A stretch of 64,000 bases of DNA from Symbiodinium natans (GCA_905221605.1 CAJNDS010002268.1:1106732-1170731), one strand, 5' to 3'; numbered from the stretch's first letter, positions 49,025-58,518 are shown. The notes: generated from the letters alone by a model not told the origin. Translations and numbers: made by a program.

Positions 49025-49807
49025 AGGGGCTAAGGGCCAGCGAGTGAGGTCGGCCTTCGCAAGCAGGAAGAAGATGGAGAGTCTCCAGAAGTCACTGCTG
49101 TCGAGCTCTTCTACCACAGGCGCCCAGCTCGTGGAGCCCGTCTTGAGCTTGGACACGGACGCCACAACGCTTTGGTAGAAATCTGGCTGCCCCGCATCAG
49201 CTGCAGCTAGGCAGGCTGTGAGCTTCACGAGATTCCCAGCATCCATCTCCGGAGGCAAGTGTGTCAGTGCTTGGACCACGGCCTCTGCGGGCTTTCCCAT
49301 CAGGTGCCCTGTGTATGCCAGCGTTGCGACGAGCTCCTGGAGCTGCGGAAGCTGAAGCTTCCCAGATCCGCCCTCACTGAGCCATTGGGCGGCAGCCGCC
49401 GAGAAGTCCGGGTGTGTGAAGCCCGCTGAGGCGAAGTATCGTAGGATCACCAGCCACTCGGACGCTGCGAGGTCCTCCACGAAGCGCCCGGCTCGCGCAC
49501 CGCCCCCGAGCGCTTCACACACCTCGGCGGAGAACCACCCCACGCCCTCCAGGCGATACGCCAGGAGCGCAGCTTGCTTGGAGGTCAGCGCGCCGCGCCG
49601 CGCGGCATCGGCCGCTGAGGCCGCAAGCCTTGCCAGCTGCTGGCCATCGCATGGGGGCGTGAGCGCCCGCAGCTGCTGAAAAACTTCGGCCACATCGCTG
49701 CCTTCTGAGAAGCAGCGGCCCTTGAGCAGATTTGGTCGCGCAGGGACGCGCCCAGGGACGGGTCGTCGGATTAGGCAGCGGCTCAAAAGCACACCAGGCT
49801 GCATCAT
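49022..49807 (-). CDS. First exon: targeted helical-repeat protein
   Basis: Translation starts at ATG 49,807, with an in-frame stop upstream. The N-terminus MMQPGVLLSRCLIRRPVPGR is Arg-rich, lacks acidic residues and looks like an organellar, probably mitochondrial, presequence. The rest (about 260 codons) is an alpha-helical repeat region rich in Ala and Leu, for example LQLPQLQELVATLAYTGHLM and GNLVKLTACLAAADAGQPDF. By appearance it resembles FASTK/OPR-type organellar RNA-binding proteins of dinoflagellates. That assignment is inference. The exon continues across the border with the family-7 element, probably at a GC donor. It is the longest exon in the host genes. Confidence 0.75.
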   Translation of the reverse strand: MMQPGVLLSRCLIRRPVPGRVPARPNLLKGRCFSEGSDVAEVFQQLRALTPPCDGQQLARLAASAADAARRGALTSKQAALLAYRLEGVGWFSAEVCEALGGGARAGRFVEDLAASEWLVILRYFASAGFTHPDFSAAAAQWLSEGGSGKLQLPQLQELVATLAYTGHLMGKPAEAVVQALTHLPPEMDAGNLVKLTACLAAADAGQPDFYQSVVASVSKLKTGSTSWAPVVEELDSSDFWRLSIFFLLAKADLTRWPLAP

Positions 49808-49864
49808 GCAGCATGCTTGCAGTTTGCAATGCTAGGCTATGCCTTTCAGCCGGTTGCTCGGCGC

Positions 49865-49990
49865 TATCAAGTATGTGTATATATATATATATATATAGAT
49901 CGATATCTATCTATCTATCTATACATACACGAGAGGGACCCCCCCTATTTTCGGAAACCCTCACATATATATATATATATGCACACATAT
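49865..49990. repeat. TA and ATCT microsatellites with fold-back arm
   Basis: (TA)n, (ATCT)n and a second (TA)n tract lie upstream of the gene start. Between them, GGGACCCCCCCTATTTTCGG matches an arm of the element at 27,175-27,345. Confidence 0.8.
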
Positions 49991-50531
49991 GATGAATAAT
50001 ATGTCGAGTCTGGCACCTATAGCTGCTGGGTCTGTGTCCAGTGCACCGAATCTAAGTTACGCTAGGAAGTCTGTAATTCCGATGGTCCATGCTGAGTTTA
50101 GCCATGGCCCACAGCTGCATCATGTTGGGATCACAGTCAACAGACATGCGTCTGCGAAACTGGTGATGCTGGGGGGGGGGGGGGGGGGGGGGGGGGTTGA
50201 GGTTTAGGGTTAAGGGCTCGGAGCTTAGGAAGGCCCATAAAGATTAAACTCCTGAGGGATTAGGATGGGGCTATCCAGGGCTCAGGGCCCATGAAACTTT
50301 AAAACTAGAACCCCAAACACGAAACCCTAAAACCCCCTGAATCCTGAACCCTAAACCCTAAACCCTAAACCCCAAACCCTAAACCCTAAACCGCCCAAAA
50401 GAAATCCTAAACAGCTCTTCTCCTCGTGAGCCCTTACTTATAGCAGCACTGGTCTGAGACATGCTAGGCCGTAAGCGGAAACCTTAAAGGGTTTAGGGTT
50501 CAGGGTTTCGGGTTTCGGGTTTAGGGTTTAC

Positions 50532-50635
50532 CTTGGAGGTTCATGAGTTATGAGAAGTCGGGGGTTAGAAGTACCCTAAATAGGGTCATAAGTAGAGTTA
50601 CCATACCTACTAACTACCCACATGAACCTCCAAGT
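50532..50635. mobile_element. Fold-back element, family 1
   Basis: CTTGGAGGTTCATGAGTTA and TACCCACATGAACCTCCAAG are inverted. It is flanked by telomere-like repeats on both sides. Confidence 0.85.
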
Positions 50636-50706
50636 AGCCCAAAATCCTAAACCCTGAATCGTAAACCCGAAACCCTCAACCCTAAACCCTAAGCCCTAAA
50701 CCCTAA

Positions 50707-50815
50707 ACCCTACTCCATGATCCTCCTAGCATTGCGCCGCTGCAGAGCGGTGCATGCAGTGCCAGTATGGGTGGCCTCCAAGTTCAGCTTCCTGGCACAT
50801 GCAGTAGCTCTTCGT
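50707..50815 (-). CDS. Exon candidate
   Basis: Two minus frames are open. One reads ATACARKLNLEATHTGTACT and reaches donor GA|GTAGGG. The other is Cys/His-rich. The strand is better supported than the frame. Confidence 0.45.
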
Positions 50816-50992
50816 ACGGGGTCGTAATGGTTTAGGGTTTAGGGTTTCGGGTTTCGGGTTTCGGGTTTCGGGTTTAGGGTTGAGGGTTTAGGGTTGAGGC
50901 TTTAGGGTTTAGGGTGTAGGGTGCAGGGTTTAGGGTTTCGGGTTTCGGGTTTCGGGTTTCGGGTTTCGGGTTTCGGGCGTTTGCACCTAAAC

Positions 50993-51179
50993 CCCCGCGC
51001 CAACTCCGAAGATCGGAAATGCAGGTTTTGTTTCATGGCTATTCGTTCACTTCCAGCGTTGCAAAACCTCAAGAACTTCTCGAAACCATCGGGGTGTGGG
51101 GACGTTGAAAGGGGCCAAAGCGCCTTTTTGAATGAGCGCGGAACAAGTGCGAGAATCTCATCCACGGCAGGTTCTACAC
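50993..51179 (-). CDS. Exon candidate, 187 nt
   Basis: The frame contains VDEILALVPRSFKKALWPLS, DGFEKFLRFCNAGSERI and NLHFRSSELARG, ending GGG|GTTTAGG. It is long for this window and protein-like. A run of TTTCGGG units follows on the intron side. Confidence 0.65.
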
Positions 51180-51417
51180 TACACGTATGACTGGGGGAGG
51201 ACGAGCTCCGAAGAAGGGTTCAGCTCATAAGCATTCCGAGATTCCTCAACCCTAAACTCTAAACCCTACACCCTGAACCCTCAACCCCCGCTAACAAGAA
51301 GCATAATGCTAGGGTCCCTTTAAAAACCCCCCCCCCCCCCCCCAATCTTGTTTTGGTCCCCGGGGTTTGGAGGGGTGGAAAAAAAGAGGGGGTGTCAATA
51401 ATGCGGATTATGGGGGG

Positions 51418-51508
51418 TCTGGGGTCTGGGGGTCTGGGGGTCTGGGGGTCTGGGGGTCTGGGGGTCTGGGGGTCTGGGGGTCTGGGGGTCTGGGGGTCTG
51501 GGGGGGGG
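51418..51508. repeat. TCTGGGGG octamer array
   Basis: About ten perfect octamers, distinct from the telomere-like heptamer. Confidence 0.95.
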
Positions 51509-51685
51509 TCAGCTGTCAGGGTCTGCTTTGCTTTGTCTTGTGAAGAGTTCTGCTTGCTCTCTGCAGCTCCTTAGCTCTCTGAAGAAACAGCCCTGAAACA
51601 GCAGTTCCTCGCACCTCTGGAGCTGCAGCAATCTCAGAAGACAAGCACTCTCAAACGAGATCTGCTTCTCTAAAGACTGAGCCTC
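51500..51685 (-). CDS. Exon candidate, Leu/Glu-rich
   Basis: A minus frame of about 55 codons reads EKQISFESACLLRLLQLQRC and FFRELRSCREQAELFTRQ. It may be a coiled coil. The plus strand is also partly open, and CTCT-type low complexity makes this provisional. Confidence 0.45.
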
Positions 51686-52140
51686 GGAGCTCTTTCAAGC
51701 CAGCTCAGCTGAAAAGTCTTCTCTGCAATGGAACTCTTAAGCAAATTTCAGTAAAATGCTCAATTCCTGGCCGGAAAACTTTACAATCACCACCCCATTA
51801 TTATTATCACCGGACCCCCCTATATAGACTTGTTTACATACATCGGCCCGAAAACCTCCCGAAATGGAAAGTAGTCTTCGGCTGGGGCCCTCGGGCCCGG
51901 CGAATATTCCTATTACCACCCCATTTATAAACGGGACGTTAACATTAGACTCTGTCACTCCTCGGACAACCCTGAGACATGTCTCCCGGGGTTTAAGGTT
52001 TAAGGTTTAGGGGAACCCCCTAAACCCTAAACCCTAAACCCTAAACCCTGAACCCCTCAACCCTAGACCCCTGAACGCCCCTGAACTCCCTGTACTCCGC
52101 TGAGTTCCCCTGAACCCTAAGCCCTAAACCCGAAACCCCT

Positions 52141-52306
52141 AACACCTAAACCCTAAACCCTAAACAATAAACCCTAAACCCTAAACAATAAACCCTAAAC
52201 CCTAAACCCTAAACCCTAAACCCTAAACCCTAAACCCTAAACCCTAAACCCTAAACCCTAAACCCTAAACCCTAAACCCTAAACCCTAAACCCTAAACCC
52301 TAAACC
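52141..52306. repeat. CCCTAAA array
   Basis: About 22 units, with two AACAATA variants near the start. Confidence 0.95.
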
Positions 52307-52845
52307 CGAACCAGGCAGTTGGGCGCGGCCTGGGCTGCAGGCATTTTACTGCCAGCTGCATGGGGCACCCTTTGGCGCGACCTGCCACAGCTACCATTAA
52401 AGGGGTTAGGGGTTAGGGTTAAGGGTTTAGGGTTTAGGGTTTAGGGTTTAGGGTTTAGGGTCTAGGGTTTAGGGTTTAGGGTTTAGGGTTTAGGGTTTAG
52501 GGTTTAGGGTTTAGGGTTTAGGGTTTAGGGTTTAGGGTTTAGGGTTTAGGGCTCGGGTTTAGGGTTCCGGGGTTAGGTTTAGGGTTTAGGGTTGTTTGCG
52601 ACCCCCGAAGCTGGAACAGTTGTAGGGGATGGGGGGTGTTAGGCACCTTTTTCGTACCCTTCAAGGGTTTCGGGTTTAGGGGAATGGGGAAATTCGGTAC
52701 CTTGTATCCTCCATTATTCACCCTTTTGAGAGATTAGGAAGGGTACAAAATTCGCCCATGTCCCTACTAAGGACCGGGTTTGGGGGGTTTGGAATTTGGG
52801 AGGTTGAAGGTTTAGGGTGTGGGCTGAGGGCCTAAGCCCTTCAAG

Positions 52846-52924
52846 CCCTCTGAAAAATATTCCCAAAGATAGCCCTCCTAAGCCCAATAAGGGAAAGCAG
52901 TCAATGTCCCAAGGGCCTACCGAG
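52846..52924. mobile_element. Introner-like element, family 5, abutting an exon
   Basis: On the sense strand the exon ending at 52,921 is followed by GTAGGCCCTTGGGACATTG, and the element ends GGAATATTTTTCAG at 52,850. If spliced as read, the intron would be 71 nt and coincide with the element. Confidence 0.7.
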
Positions 52925-53002
52925 TTCAGGCTTTTGGGTTGAGGGGAGTTCGAGAACGAGATCACTGAGAGAGGCCGCAGCTGATTCTTGAAGCAATCCT
53001 CG
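52921..53002 (-). CDS. Exon abutting a family-5 element
   Basis: The frame reads TEDCFKNQLRPLSVISFSNS and ends TCG|GTAGGCCC at the element boundary. The acceptor side adjoins a TTTAGGG array and is approximate. Confidence 0.55.
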
Positions 53003-53093
53003 GTGGTTTAGGGTTTAGGGTTTAGGGTTAAGGGTTTAGGGTTTGGGGTTTACGGTTTGGAGTTGGCGACCTTCCCTAAACCCTAAACCCTAA

Positions 53094-53257
53094 AGCCGCA
53101 CATGACACATCCTACAGTGGGCGCAGCTTGACCCGCATTTGTGCGCGTAGCTCATAAGCCTGCCCTGCAGAAGCACACCGAAGGATACCGGCACCAGCAA
53201 TCGCGCCGGGATGACAGGCTTTGCCTCAGGCGGCGCTGACCCATCCCAGTACCCTAA
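53094..53257 (-). CDS. Exon candidate, 164 nt
   Basis: The frame contains YWDGSAPPEAKPVIPARLLV, SFGVLLQGRLMSYAHKCGS and SCAHC, ending T|GTAGGA. It is open over its length with high GC. The acceptor adjoins the array at 53,258. The family is not recognised. Confidence 0.6.
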
Positions 53258-53400
53258 ACGCTAAACGCTAAACGCCAAACGCTAAACGCTAAACGCTAAA
53301 CGCTAAACGCTAAACCCTAAACCCTAAACCCCAAACCCTAAACCCTAAACCCTAAACCCTAAACCCTAAACCCTGAACCCTGAACCCTAAACCCTAAACC
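53248..53400. repeat. CTAAACG variant block, then CCCTAAA array
   Basis: Nine CTAAACG units precede about thirteen canonical units. Confidence 0.95.
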
Positions 53401-53467
53401 CTAAACCCCACAAACAAACAAAAGACACCACGCGCCCGGTTCTCTAAGTGACGGCCCTTTGCCCTAC

Positions 53468-53546
53468 CTCTAGATAAGGGATGATAAGGGGCCGCATGAT
53501 GACAGGAACCCGAACAAGGGACTACAGTAGAAGTGAGCAACACGAG
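53468..53546 (-). CDS. Exon candidate with good donor
   Basis: Between acceptor CTATAAAG and donor AGAG|GTAGGG, it reads LVLLTSTVVPCSGSCHHAA. The exon ends in phase 1. Confidence 0.6.
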
Positions 53547-53617
53547 CTTTATAGTGGAAGGGTTTAGGGCTTCAAACCCTAAACCCTAATCCTTAAACCC
53601 TAAACCCTCAAAATCAC

Positions 53618-53714
53618 CATGTCTCAGGCCCATGATCGTGTCCTTGCGACAACCAAGCTGCATGCAGTCCTGCATTTGCTGGATGGCCCGGGAGAGGTCG
53701 TCCTCACTCACACC
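53618..53714 (-). CDS. Exon candidate
   Basis: Between acceptor TAGCAGAG and donor CATG|GTGATT, it reads GVSEDDLSRAIQQMQDCMQL and KDTIMGLRH. The helix is amphipathic, the borders are canonical and it is clearly coding. The family is not recognised. Confidence 0.7.
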
Positions 53715-53984
53715 CTCTGCTATTTGGGGTTTAGGGTTTAGCGTTTAGGATTGCCGCAGGCGAATTTTCGAGCCCAACGCCCTTAAGCCCTAGACCCCTA
53801 AGCCCGGCATGCCCCTAAGTCCGAAAAAAAGACAAACCCCTAAACGCCTAAATCCTGAAGGGCCCCGTCATGCCCGTAACCCCCAAACACTTAAAGACCC
53901 TCAACCGACCAAAATCACAGATTCTGGTATCCGAAAGCCTCAAACCCTAAACTCTAAACCCTAAACCCTAGGCCCTAAACTCGG

Positions 53985-54101
53985 GTTTAGGTGGGAGAGG
54001 AGTTGTTTTTTTCCTAAGCTTGAAGGCTCTGACCCACTGGAGAACCTCGATCCCTCAACCGGCGAGAGATGGGATCCAGGGAACGACTTGCTTGCAGATT
54101 C
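53985..54101 (-). CDS. Exon candidate, Ser-rich
   Basis: After acceptor GTCGGGCAG it reads ESASKSFPGSHLSPVEGSRF and a Ser-rich tail. The composition suggests a disordered linker. The donor is unresolved. Confidence 0.5.
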
Positions 54102-54559
54102 CTGCCCGACACCCTAAACCCTAAACCCTGAGAACCCTGAACCCTGATCACCCTAAACCCTAAGCTATAAAGTTGTCGGGGGGGTTAAATTGTGAGGTAA
54201 GACCAGATGACGATGAGCCAGACGGCCCTCCGACCTTGTTTTGGCCCCAGACAGCAAGCCCCAAAACTTTGAGAACCGCAAACCCTAAACCCTGAGGACT
54301 TGAGAACCCTCAACCCTAACCCTGAAAACCCACCTCAACTCCAATCCCTAAACCCTAAACTCTAACCCCTAAACCTTGAGAACCCTCAACCCTCAACCCT
54401 CAACCCTGAGCCCTGAGCCCTAAGCCCTAAACCCTAAACCCTAAACCCTAAACCCCTAACCCTAAACCCTAAACCCTGAGCACCCTCAAGGTCCTCGCAC
54501 TCTGCAGCCTCTTGCGGTCACAAGGTTCAGGCATTGGGAAGGAGGGCGAGGTGAAGGGG

Positions 54560-54845
54560 GGTTGGGGTTTAGGGTTTAGGATTTAGGGTTTAGGGTTTAG
54601 GGTTTAGGGTTCGGGGTTAGGTTTAAGGTTTAGGGTTTAGGATTTAGGGTTTAGGATTTAGGGTTTATTGTTTAGGGTTTAGGGTTTAGGGTTTAGGTGT
54701 TAGGGTTTAGGGTTTAGGGCTTAGGATTTGGGGTTTAGGGTTTAGGGTTCAGGGTTTAGGGTTTAGGGTTGAGGATGTAGGATGTAGGATTTAGGATTTA
54801 GGATGTAGGATTTTGGGTTTAGGGTTTAGGGTTTAGGGTTTAGGT
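54560..54845. repeat. Degenerate TTTAGGG array
   Basis: About 40 units with many variants (TTTAGGA, TGTAGGA), the most diverged long array here. Confidence 0.9.
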
Positions 54846-55189
54846 GCTTTGGGGGCGTTCAGGGTTCAGGGTTGCTTGGGTTTAGGGATTCGGGCTTTTG
54901 GATTTGGGGCAACCCATCAGGGCGCGCTTCATGTGCTGAGACAGGTGTGTGGGCTGCTGAAAAGCTTAGTGTCTAATGAGTTTGCTTTTTCGGGCTTAGG
55001 GTTTCAGGTTTCGGGTTTAGGATGTTAGGGTTTGGGATTTAGGGTTCCCAAAACTGGAAAGGCTGGTCAGGGAGAGAGGGCGGGCGCACCCCAACATGTT
55101 TGGTTTGGTTTGGGGGGGAATAAACAAAGGTTTCACAAGGGTTACGTTCTGGGTAACCTAAACCCTAAAATACCCTAAACCCTAAACCC

Positions 55190-55250
55190 CAAACCCCAAA
55201 CCCCAAACCCCAAACCCCAAACCCCAAACCCCAAACCCTAAACCCTAAAC
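55190..55250. repeat. CCCCAAA variant block
   Basis: Seven AACCCCA units are followed by AACCCTA units. Confidence 0.9.
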
Positions 55251-55266
55251 CCTGAACAAAGCCTAC

Positions 55267-55342
55267 ACCCTGAGGGGTTCTGGGGAGCGCACATCGAAAT
55301 GATTGCCCCCTTTCGGGTTTCCATGGTGGCATCCCTAACCAA
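55267..55342 (-). CDS. Exon candidate, frame uncertain
   Basis: Between an AG acceptor (CTTAG or GGCAG) and donor GGGT|GTAGGC, two frames are open. One reads LVRDATMETRKGAIISMCAP. The other, SWLGMPPWKPERGQSFRCA, keeps phase with the preceding exon. Confidence 0.55.
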
Positions 55343-55505
55343 CTGCCTAAGCCCCCAAGAAACTCCAAACCCCATATGGGTGCTGTCAAGATTATGGTCC
55401 GTTTTTGGATTATAATGCATAATATTTAGGGTACCCCAAAAGGGATCATATTTTTTGACTTGAACCCCAAACCCTAAACCCTAAACCCCTAAAGCAGGGG
55501 TCTAC

Positions 55506-55554
55506 CTTGGACTTGTTTCTCGGCTTCGGAGCTGCGGATCCCTACACCCTGCAC
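55506..55554 (-). CDS. Exon whose acceptor is a fold-back terminus
   Basis: It follows ATGAACCTCCAG, the end of the family-1 element at 55,554-55,674, and ends CAAG|GTAGAC. It reads VQGVGIRSSEAEKQVQ, 16 codons plus one base. Confidence 0.65.
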
Positions 55555-55674
55555 CTGGAGGTTCATTTGGGTAGTGCTGAGTAGGGTTCTAAGTACCCTA
55601 ATCAAACAGTTCTAAGTCGAAGTATAGATACCCTACTCATAACCCTTCTAACCACCCAAATGAACCTCCAAGCC
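55554..55674. mobile_element. Fold-back family 1 abutting an exon
   Basis: CTGGAGGTTCATTTGGGTAG and CACCCAAATGAACCTCCAAG are inverted. On the sense strand its end provides the acceptor for the exon at 55,506-55,554. Confidence 0.85.
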
Positions 55675-55736
55675 CTAAACCCCAAACCCGAAACCCGAAA
55701 CCCGAAACCCTAAACCCTAAACCCTAAACCCCAAGC

Positions 55737-55838
55737 AATCCAGAACTTGATAGCCTTCGGCCCCCAAAACTCCCTCTTGGGTTGCTGCATCCTCCACGGT
55801 GATCTCCTCGAGGACCCGTGTCAAGGGGGTGCCGCAGC
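55737..55838 (-). CDS. Exon candidate
   Basis: After acceptor TATGTCGCAG it reads GTPLTRVLEEITVEDAATQE and GVLGAEGYQ. A donor CAA|GTTCTG would join it in phase to the exon at 55,506-55,554. The family is not recognised. Confidence 0.65.
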
Positions 55839-56071
55839 CTGCGACATAGGGTTAGGGTTTAGGGTTTAGGGTTTAGGGTTTAGGGTTTAGGGTTTAGGGT
55901 TTAGGGTTTACGGTTTAGGGTTTAGGGTTTAGGGTTTAGGCTTTCGGGTTTTTCGGGTTTCGGGTTTAGGGCGCAGCTGCTAGCCTGGGAGACACGCAAG
56001 TCACGCGCGAGCTCTCCACTCTCAAACATGGTTTGCACTAAACCCTAAACCCTAAACCCTAAACCCTAAAC

Positions 56072-56123
56072 TTTGCCGGGGCTCGCACCTGAGGGCAGCA
56101 GTGAGTCGGTAGGTGTGGACCAC
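56072..56123 (-). CDS. Exon with telomeric donor
   Basis: After acceptor CCCTTCTGAG it reads VVHTYRLTAALRCEPRQ and ends CAAA|GTTTAGGG. Confidence 0.6.
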
Positions 56124-56579
56124 CTCAGAAGGGAATGAGGGAATTAAGTAGACTAAACCCTAAACCCTAAACCCTAAACCCTAAACCCTAAACCCTAAAC
56201 CCTAAACCCTAAACCCTAAGCCCTAAGCCCTGAGCCCTAAGCCCTAAGCCCTAAACCCTAAACCCTCAACCCAAACCCCAACCACACCACCCCACAGGGG
56301 GGCCCAAACCACAGGGGGACGGGGCGGGGAAAGAATGTTTGTATATATTTTTTTTTTTTGGGGGGGGGGGGGGGGGGGACCATATATACCCTTTAAGGGA
56401 TGATATAGGGTACCCTACACACAATGAGCTGGCTGGTTCTTAAAATTTAGGGCTTAGGGCTTAGGGTTTAGGGCTTAGGGTTTGGGATTTTGGTAGGAAA
56501 TGAAGGAATGAGGTGCCCCCTACATCATACCTTAAAGGATATATATGTAGGGCGCTAATTGCCTCATTCCCTTCCTAGA

Positions 56580-56637
56580 ACCAGAAGAGTCAGTGATGTC
56601 TTCGCCAGCAAGCAAACTCCCCATGCTGTACCGAACG
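56580..56637 (-). CDS. Exon candidate
   Basis: It reads RYSMGSLLAGEDITDSSG and ends G|GTTCTAGG next to a fold-back whose arms are GGAATGAGGTGCCCCCTACAT and an inverted GCCTCATTCC (56,494-56,572). Confidence 0.5.
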
Positions 56638-56819
56638 TATACCCTAACCCCTTAACTCGAAAAATCCGAAACCCGAAACCCTACGCCCTAAACCCTAATC
56701 CCTAATCCCTAAACCCTAAACCCTAATCCCTAAACCCGCCGATGCCTCGATGACCGGCGCAACTTGGCTGTCGAAGGTCTTGGCCTCCACTTAGCACGGA
56801 AACTGGCGACAGCACCCCC

Positions 56820-56925
56820 AAGGTTGTACCCCTTAAGGTTTCCCTTGATATGGCCCTTGTATTCCTGCAGAGGACTTCGAAAAGGCGTCCCCAAACCCAG
56901 GGGTACAACCTTGGGGGTCCAAGGT
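56820..56925. mobile_element. Fold-back element, unique family
   Basis: CCCCCAAGGTTGTACCCCTTA and CAGGGGTACAACCTTGGGGG are inverted arms. I see no second copy in the window. Confidence 0.75.
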
Positions 56926-56943
56926 AGGACCCCATGATCATCC

Positions 56944-57058
56944 ACCCTAAACCCTAAACCCTAAACCCTAAACCCTAAACCCTAAACCCTAAACCCTAAA
57001 CCCTAAACCCTAAACCCTGAACCCTGAACCCTGAACCCTGAACCCTGAACCCTGAACC
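56944..57058. repeat. CCCTAAA array with CCCTGAA block
   Basis: About ten CCCTAAA units are followed by six CCCTGAA units that directly precede the donor side of the exon at 57,058-57,147. Confidence 0.9.
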
Positions 57059-57147
57059 CAGTCACTCAGCTGGGCCACAAGTTCGCGGGCAAGGATCGTC
57101 TGGGTCTTCTTGGCTGCAACCTGAGGCTGGCCCAAGCAGGATTTCCT
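57058..57147 (-). CDS. Exon candidate, 30 codons
   Basis: The acceptor GGGTTCATTTACAG is strong. The exon reads GQPQVAAKKTQTILARELVA and ends TGG|GTTCAGGG, a repeat-variant donor, after exactly 30 codons. Confidence 0.7.
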
Positions 57148-57184
57148 CTGTAAATGAACCCAAAGAGCCCAAGTTTAGGGTTTA

Positions 57185-57195
57185 GGGTTTAGGGT

Positions 57196-57241
<46 letters not shown>

Positions 57242-57255
57242 GGTTTAGGGTTTAG
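57185..57255. repeat. GTTGAGG variant block
   Basis: Seven GTTGAGG units are flanked by TTTAGGG units. Confidence 0.9.
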
Positions 57256-57539
57256 GGTCCTTTGAACATATGAAGGGTCCATTTTTCATTTAAGGTCTAT
57301 TCCTCAATTAAGCGGTATGGGGCTCTCTGGGTAGGTAGGCCTAGGAAACCCTCCGAAACAATCCCTGCCCCAAAGGCGTACTGAAACCAAAAGCCCGATT
57401 TTGGGATAAATGACGACCACTATTTAATATTGACAATGTAAAAATATACACCCTAAACGCTCAACCCTAAACCCTAAACCCTAATCCCTAAACCCTAAAC
57501 CCAAAACCCAAAACCCTAAACCCTAAACCCTAAAGGCAC

Positions 57540-57586
57540 CTGGCGTCGCTTGTAGGTGGGTTCACCATCCTCTTGGTCGTCGCATC
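57540..57586 (-). CDS. Exon candidate
   Basis: After acceptor TCCGCCAG it reads CDDQEDGEPTYKRRQ and ends CAG|GTGCCT. The frame is open further upstream, so the start may be higher. Confidence 0.5.
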
Positions 57587-57969
57587 CTGGCGGAGCGGAT
57601 GGCTCAGGGTTTGGAGTTTGGGGTTTGGGGTTTAGGCTGTAGGGTTTAGGGTTTAGGGTTTGGGGTTTGGGGTTTGGGGTTTAGGGTTTAGGGTTTGGGG
57701 TTTAGGGTTTAGGGTTTAGGGTGTGTTGAAATGCAGAGGGGGCTATCGCCGATGACCTGTGGTAGCTACATTGCCAACCTTAAACCCAAAACCCACATTG
57801 AGCTCCATAGGGAATACAAAGCCAGGTTGCGGGAGACCCCTGTAACGTCTTATGTTTTTAGGGTCTCTTCCTAAATTCGGGAATTTTCCTCAAATGGTTC
57901 CTTTACCTTAAACCCTGAACCCTAAACCCTAAACCCTGAACCCTAAACCCTAAACCCTAACCCCTAAAC

Positions 57970-58094
57970 CCCAGGCAGACAGGGCAGCCTTCGGCCGCTC
58001 GTCTGGCTTGGTCGGCGCGTCCTTTTCCATGGGCCCACACAAGCAAAGGCAAGGTTCTGAGCGTGCAGCTGACTACCGACGCGTCCGAGAAATG
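57970..58094 (-). CDS. Exon with telomeric donor, 125 nt
   Basis: After acceptor GTTCAACAG it reads HFSDASVVSCTLRTLPLLVW and RADQARRAAEGCPVCL, ending GG|GTTTAGG. It is clearly coding by length and composition. The family is not recognised. Confidence 0.65.
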
Positions 58095-58203
58095 CTGTTG
58101 AACCCTAAGCCCTAAACCCTAAACCCTAAACCCTAAACCCTGAACCCTAAACCCTAAACCCTAAACCCTAAACCGTGGGTGGTTGGCAAGGTTGACGCTC
58201 TAC

Positions 58204-58263
58204 CCTTCGCCTCCCTCGCACAAGCAACTTCTCATTCATGCGTGCCTCACCCACTCTCAACTG
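58204..58263 (-). CDS. Exon whose acceptor is a fold-back terminus
   Basis: The acceptor CTTAAGCAAACAG is the end of the family-4 element at 58,262-58,345. Exactly 20 codons read QLRVGEARMNEKLLVRGRR, ending AGG|GTAGAG. Confidence 0.7.
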
Positions 58264-58345
58264 CTGTTTGCTTAAGAACCCCCCAAAGAATAGAAAATTC
58301 AAATCCCTATATTGCCCTTGTAAGGAAGAATATCTTACACTTTTG
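58262..58345. mobile_element. Fold-back family 4, truncated
   Basis: GCTGTTTGCTTAAGAACCCC, AAATCCCTATATTGCCCTTG and AAGGAAGAATAT match the other copies. The far arm is replaced by CCCTAAA units. Confidence 0.7.
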
Positions 58346-58434
58346 GTGCCTAAACCCTAAACCCTAAACCCTAAACCCTAAACCCGAAACCCGAAACCCT
58401 AAACCCTAAACCCTTAACCCTAAACCCTAAACCC

Positions 58435-58518
58435 ACCAAGGAGCCCCAAAGCCCCCGCAAAGCATCGAGCCACGCCTTTCCCATGGCCCCGGCCTTCGGC
58501 CGCGGCGCCTGGTGACAA
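58435..58518 (-). CDS. Exon candidate
   Basis: After acceptor TTGTCACCAG it reads GAMGKAWLDALRGLWGSLVG. Both borders adjoin telomere-like arrays. Confidence 0.55.
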
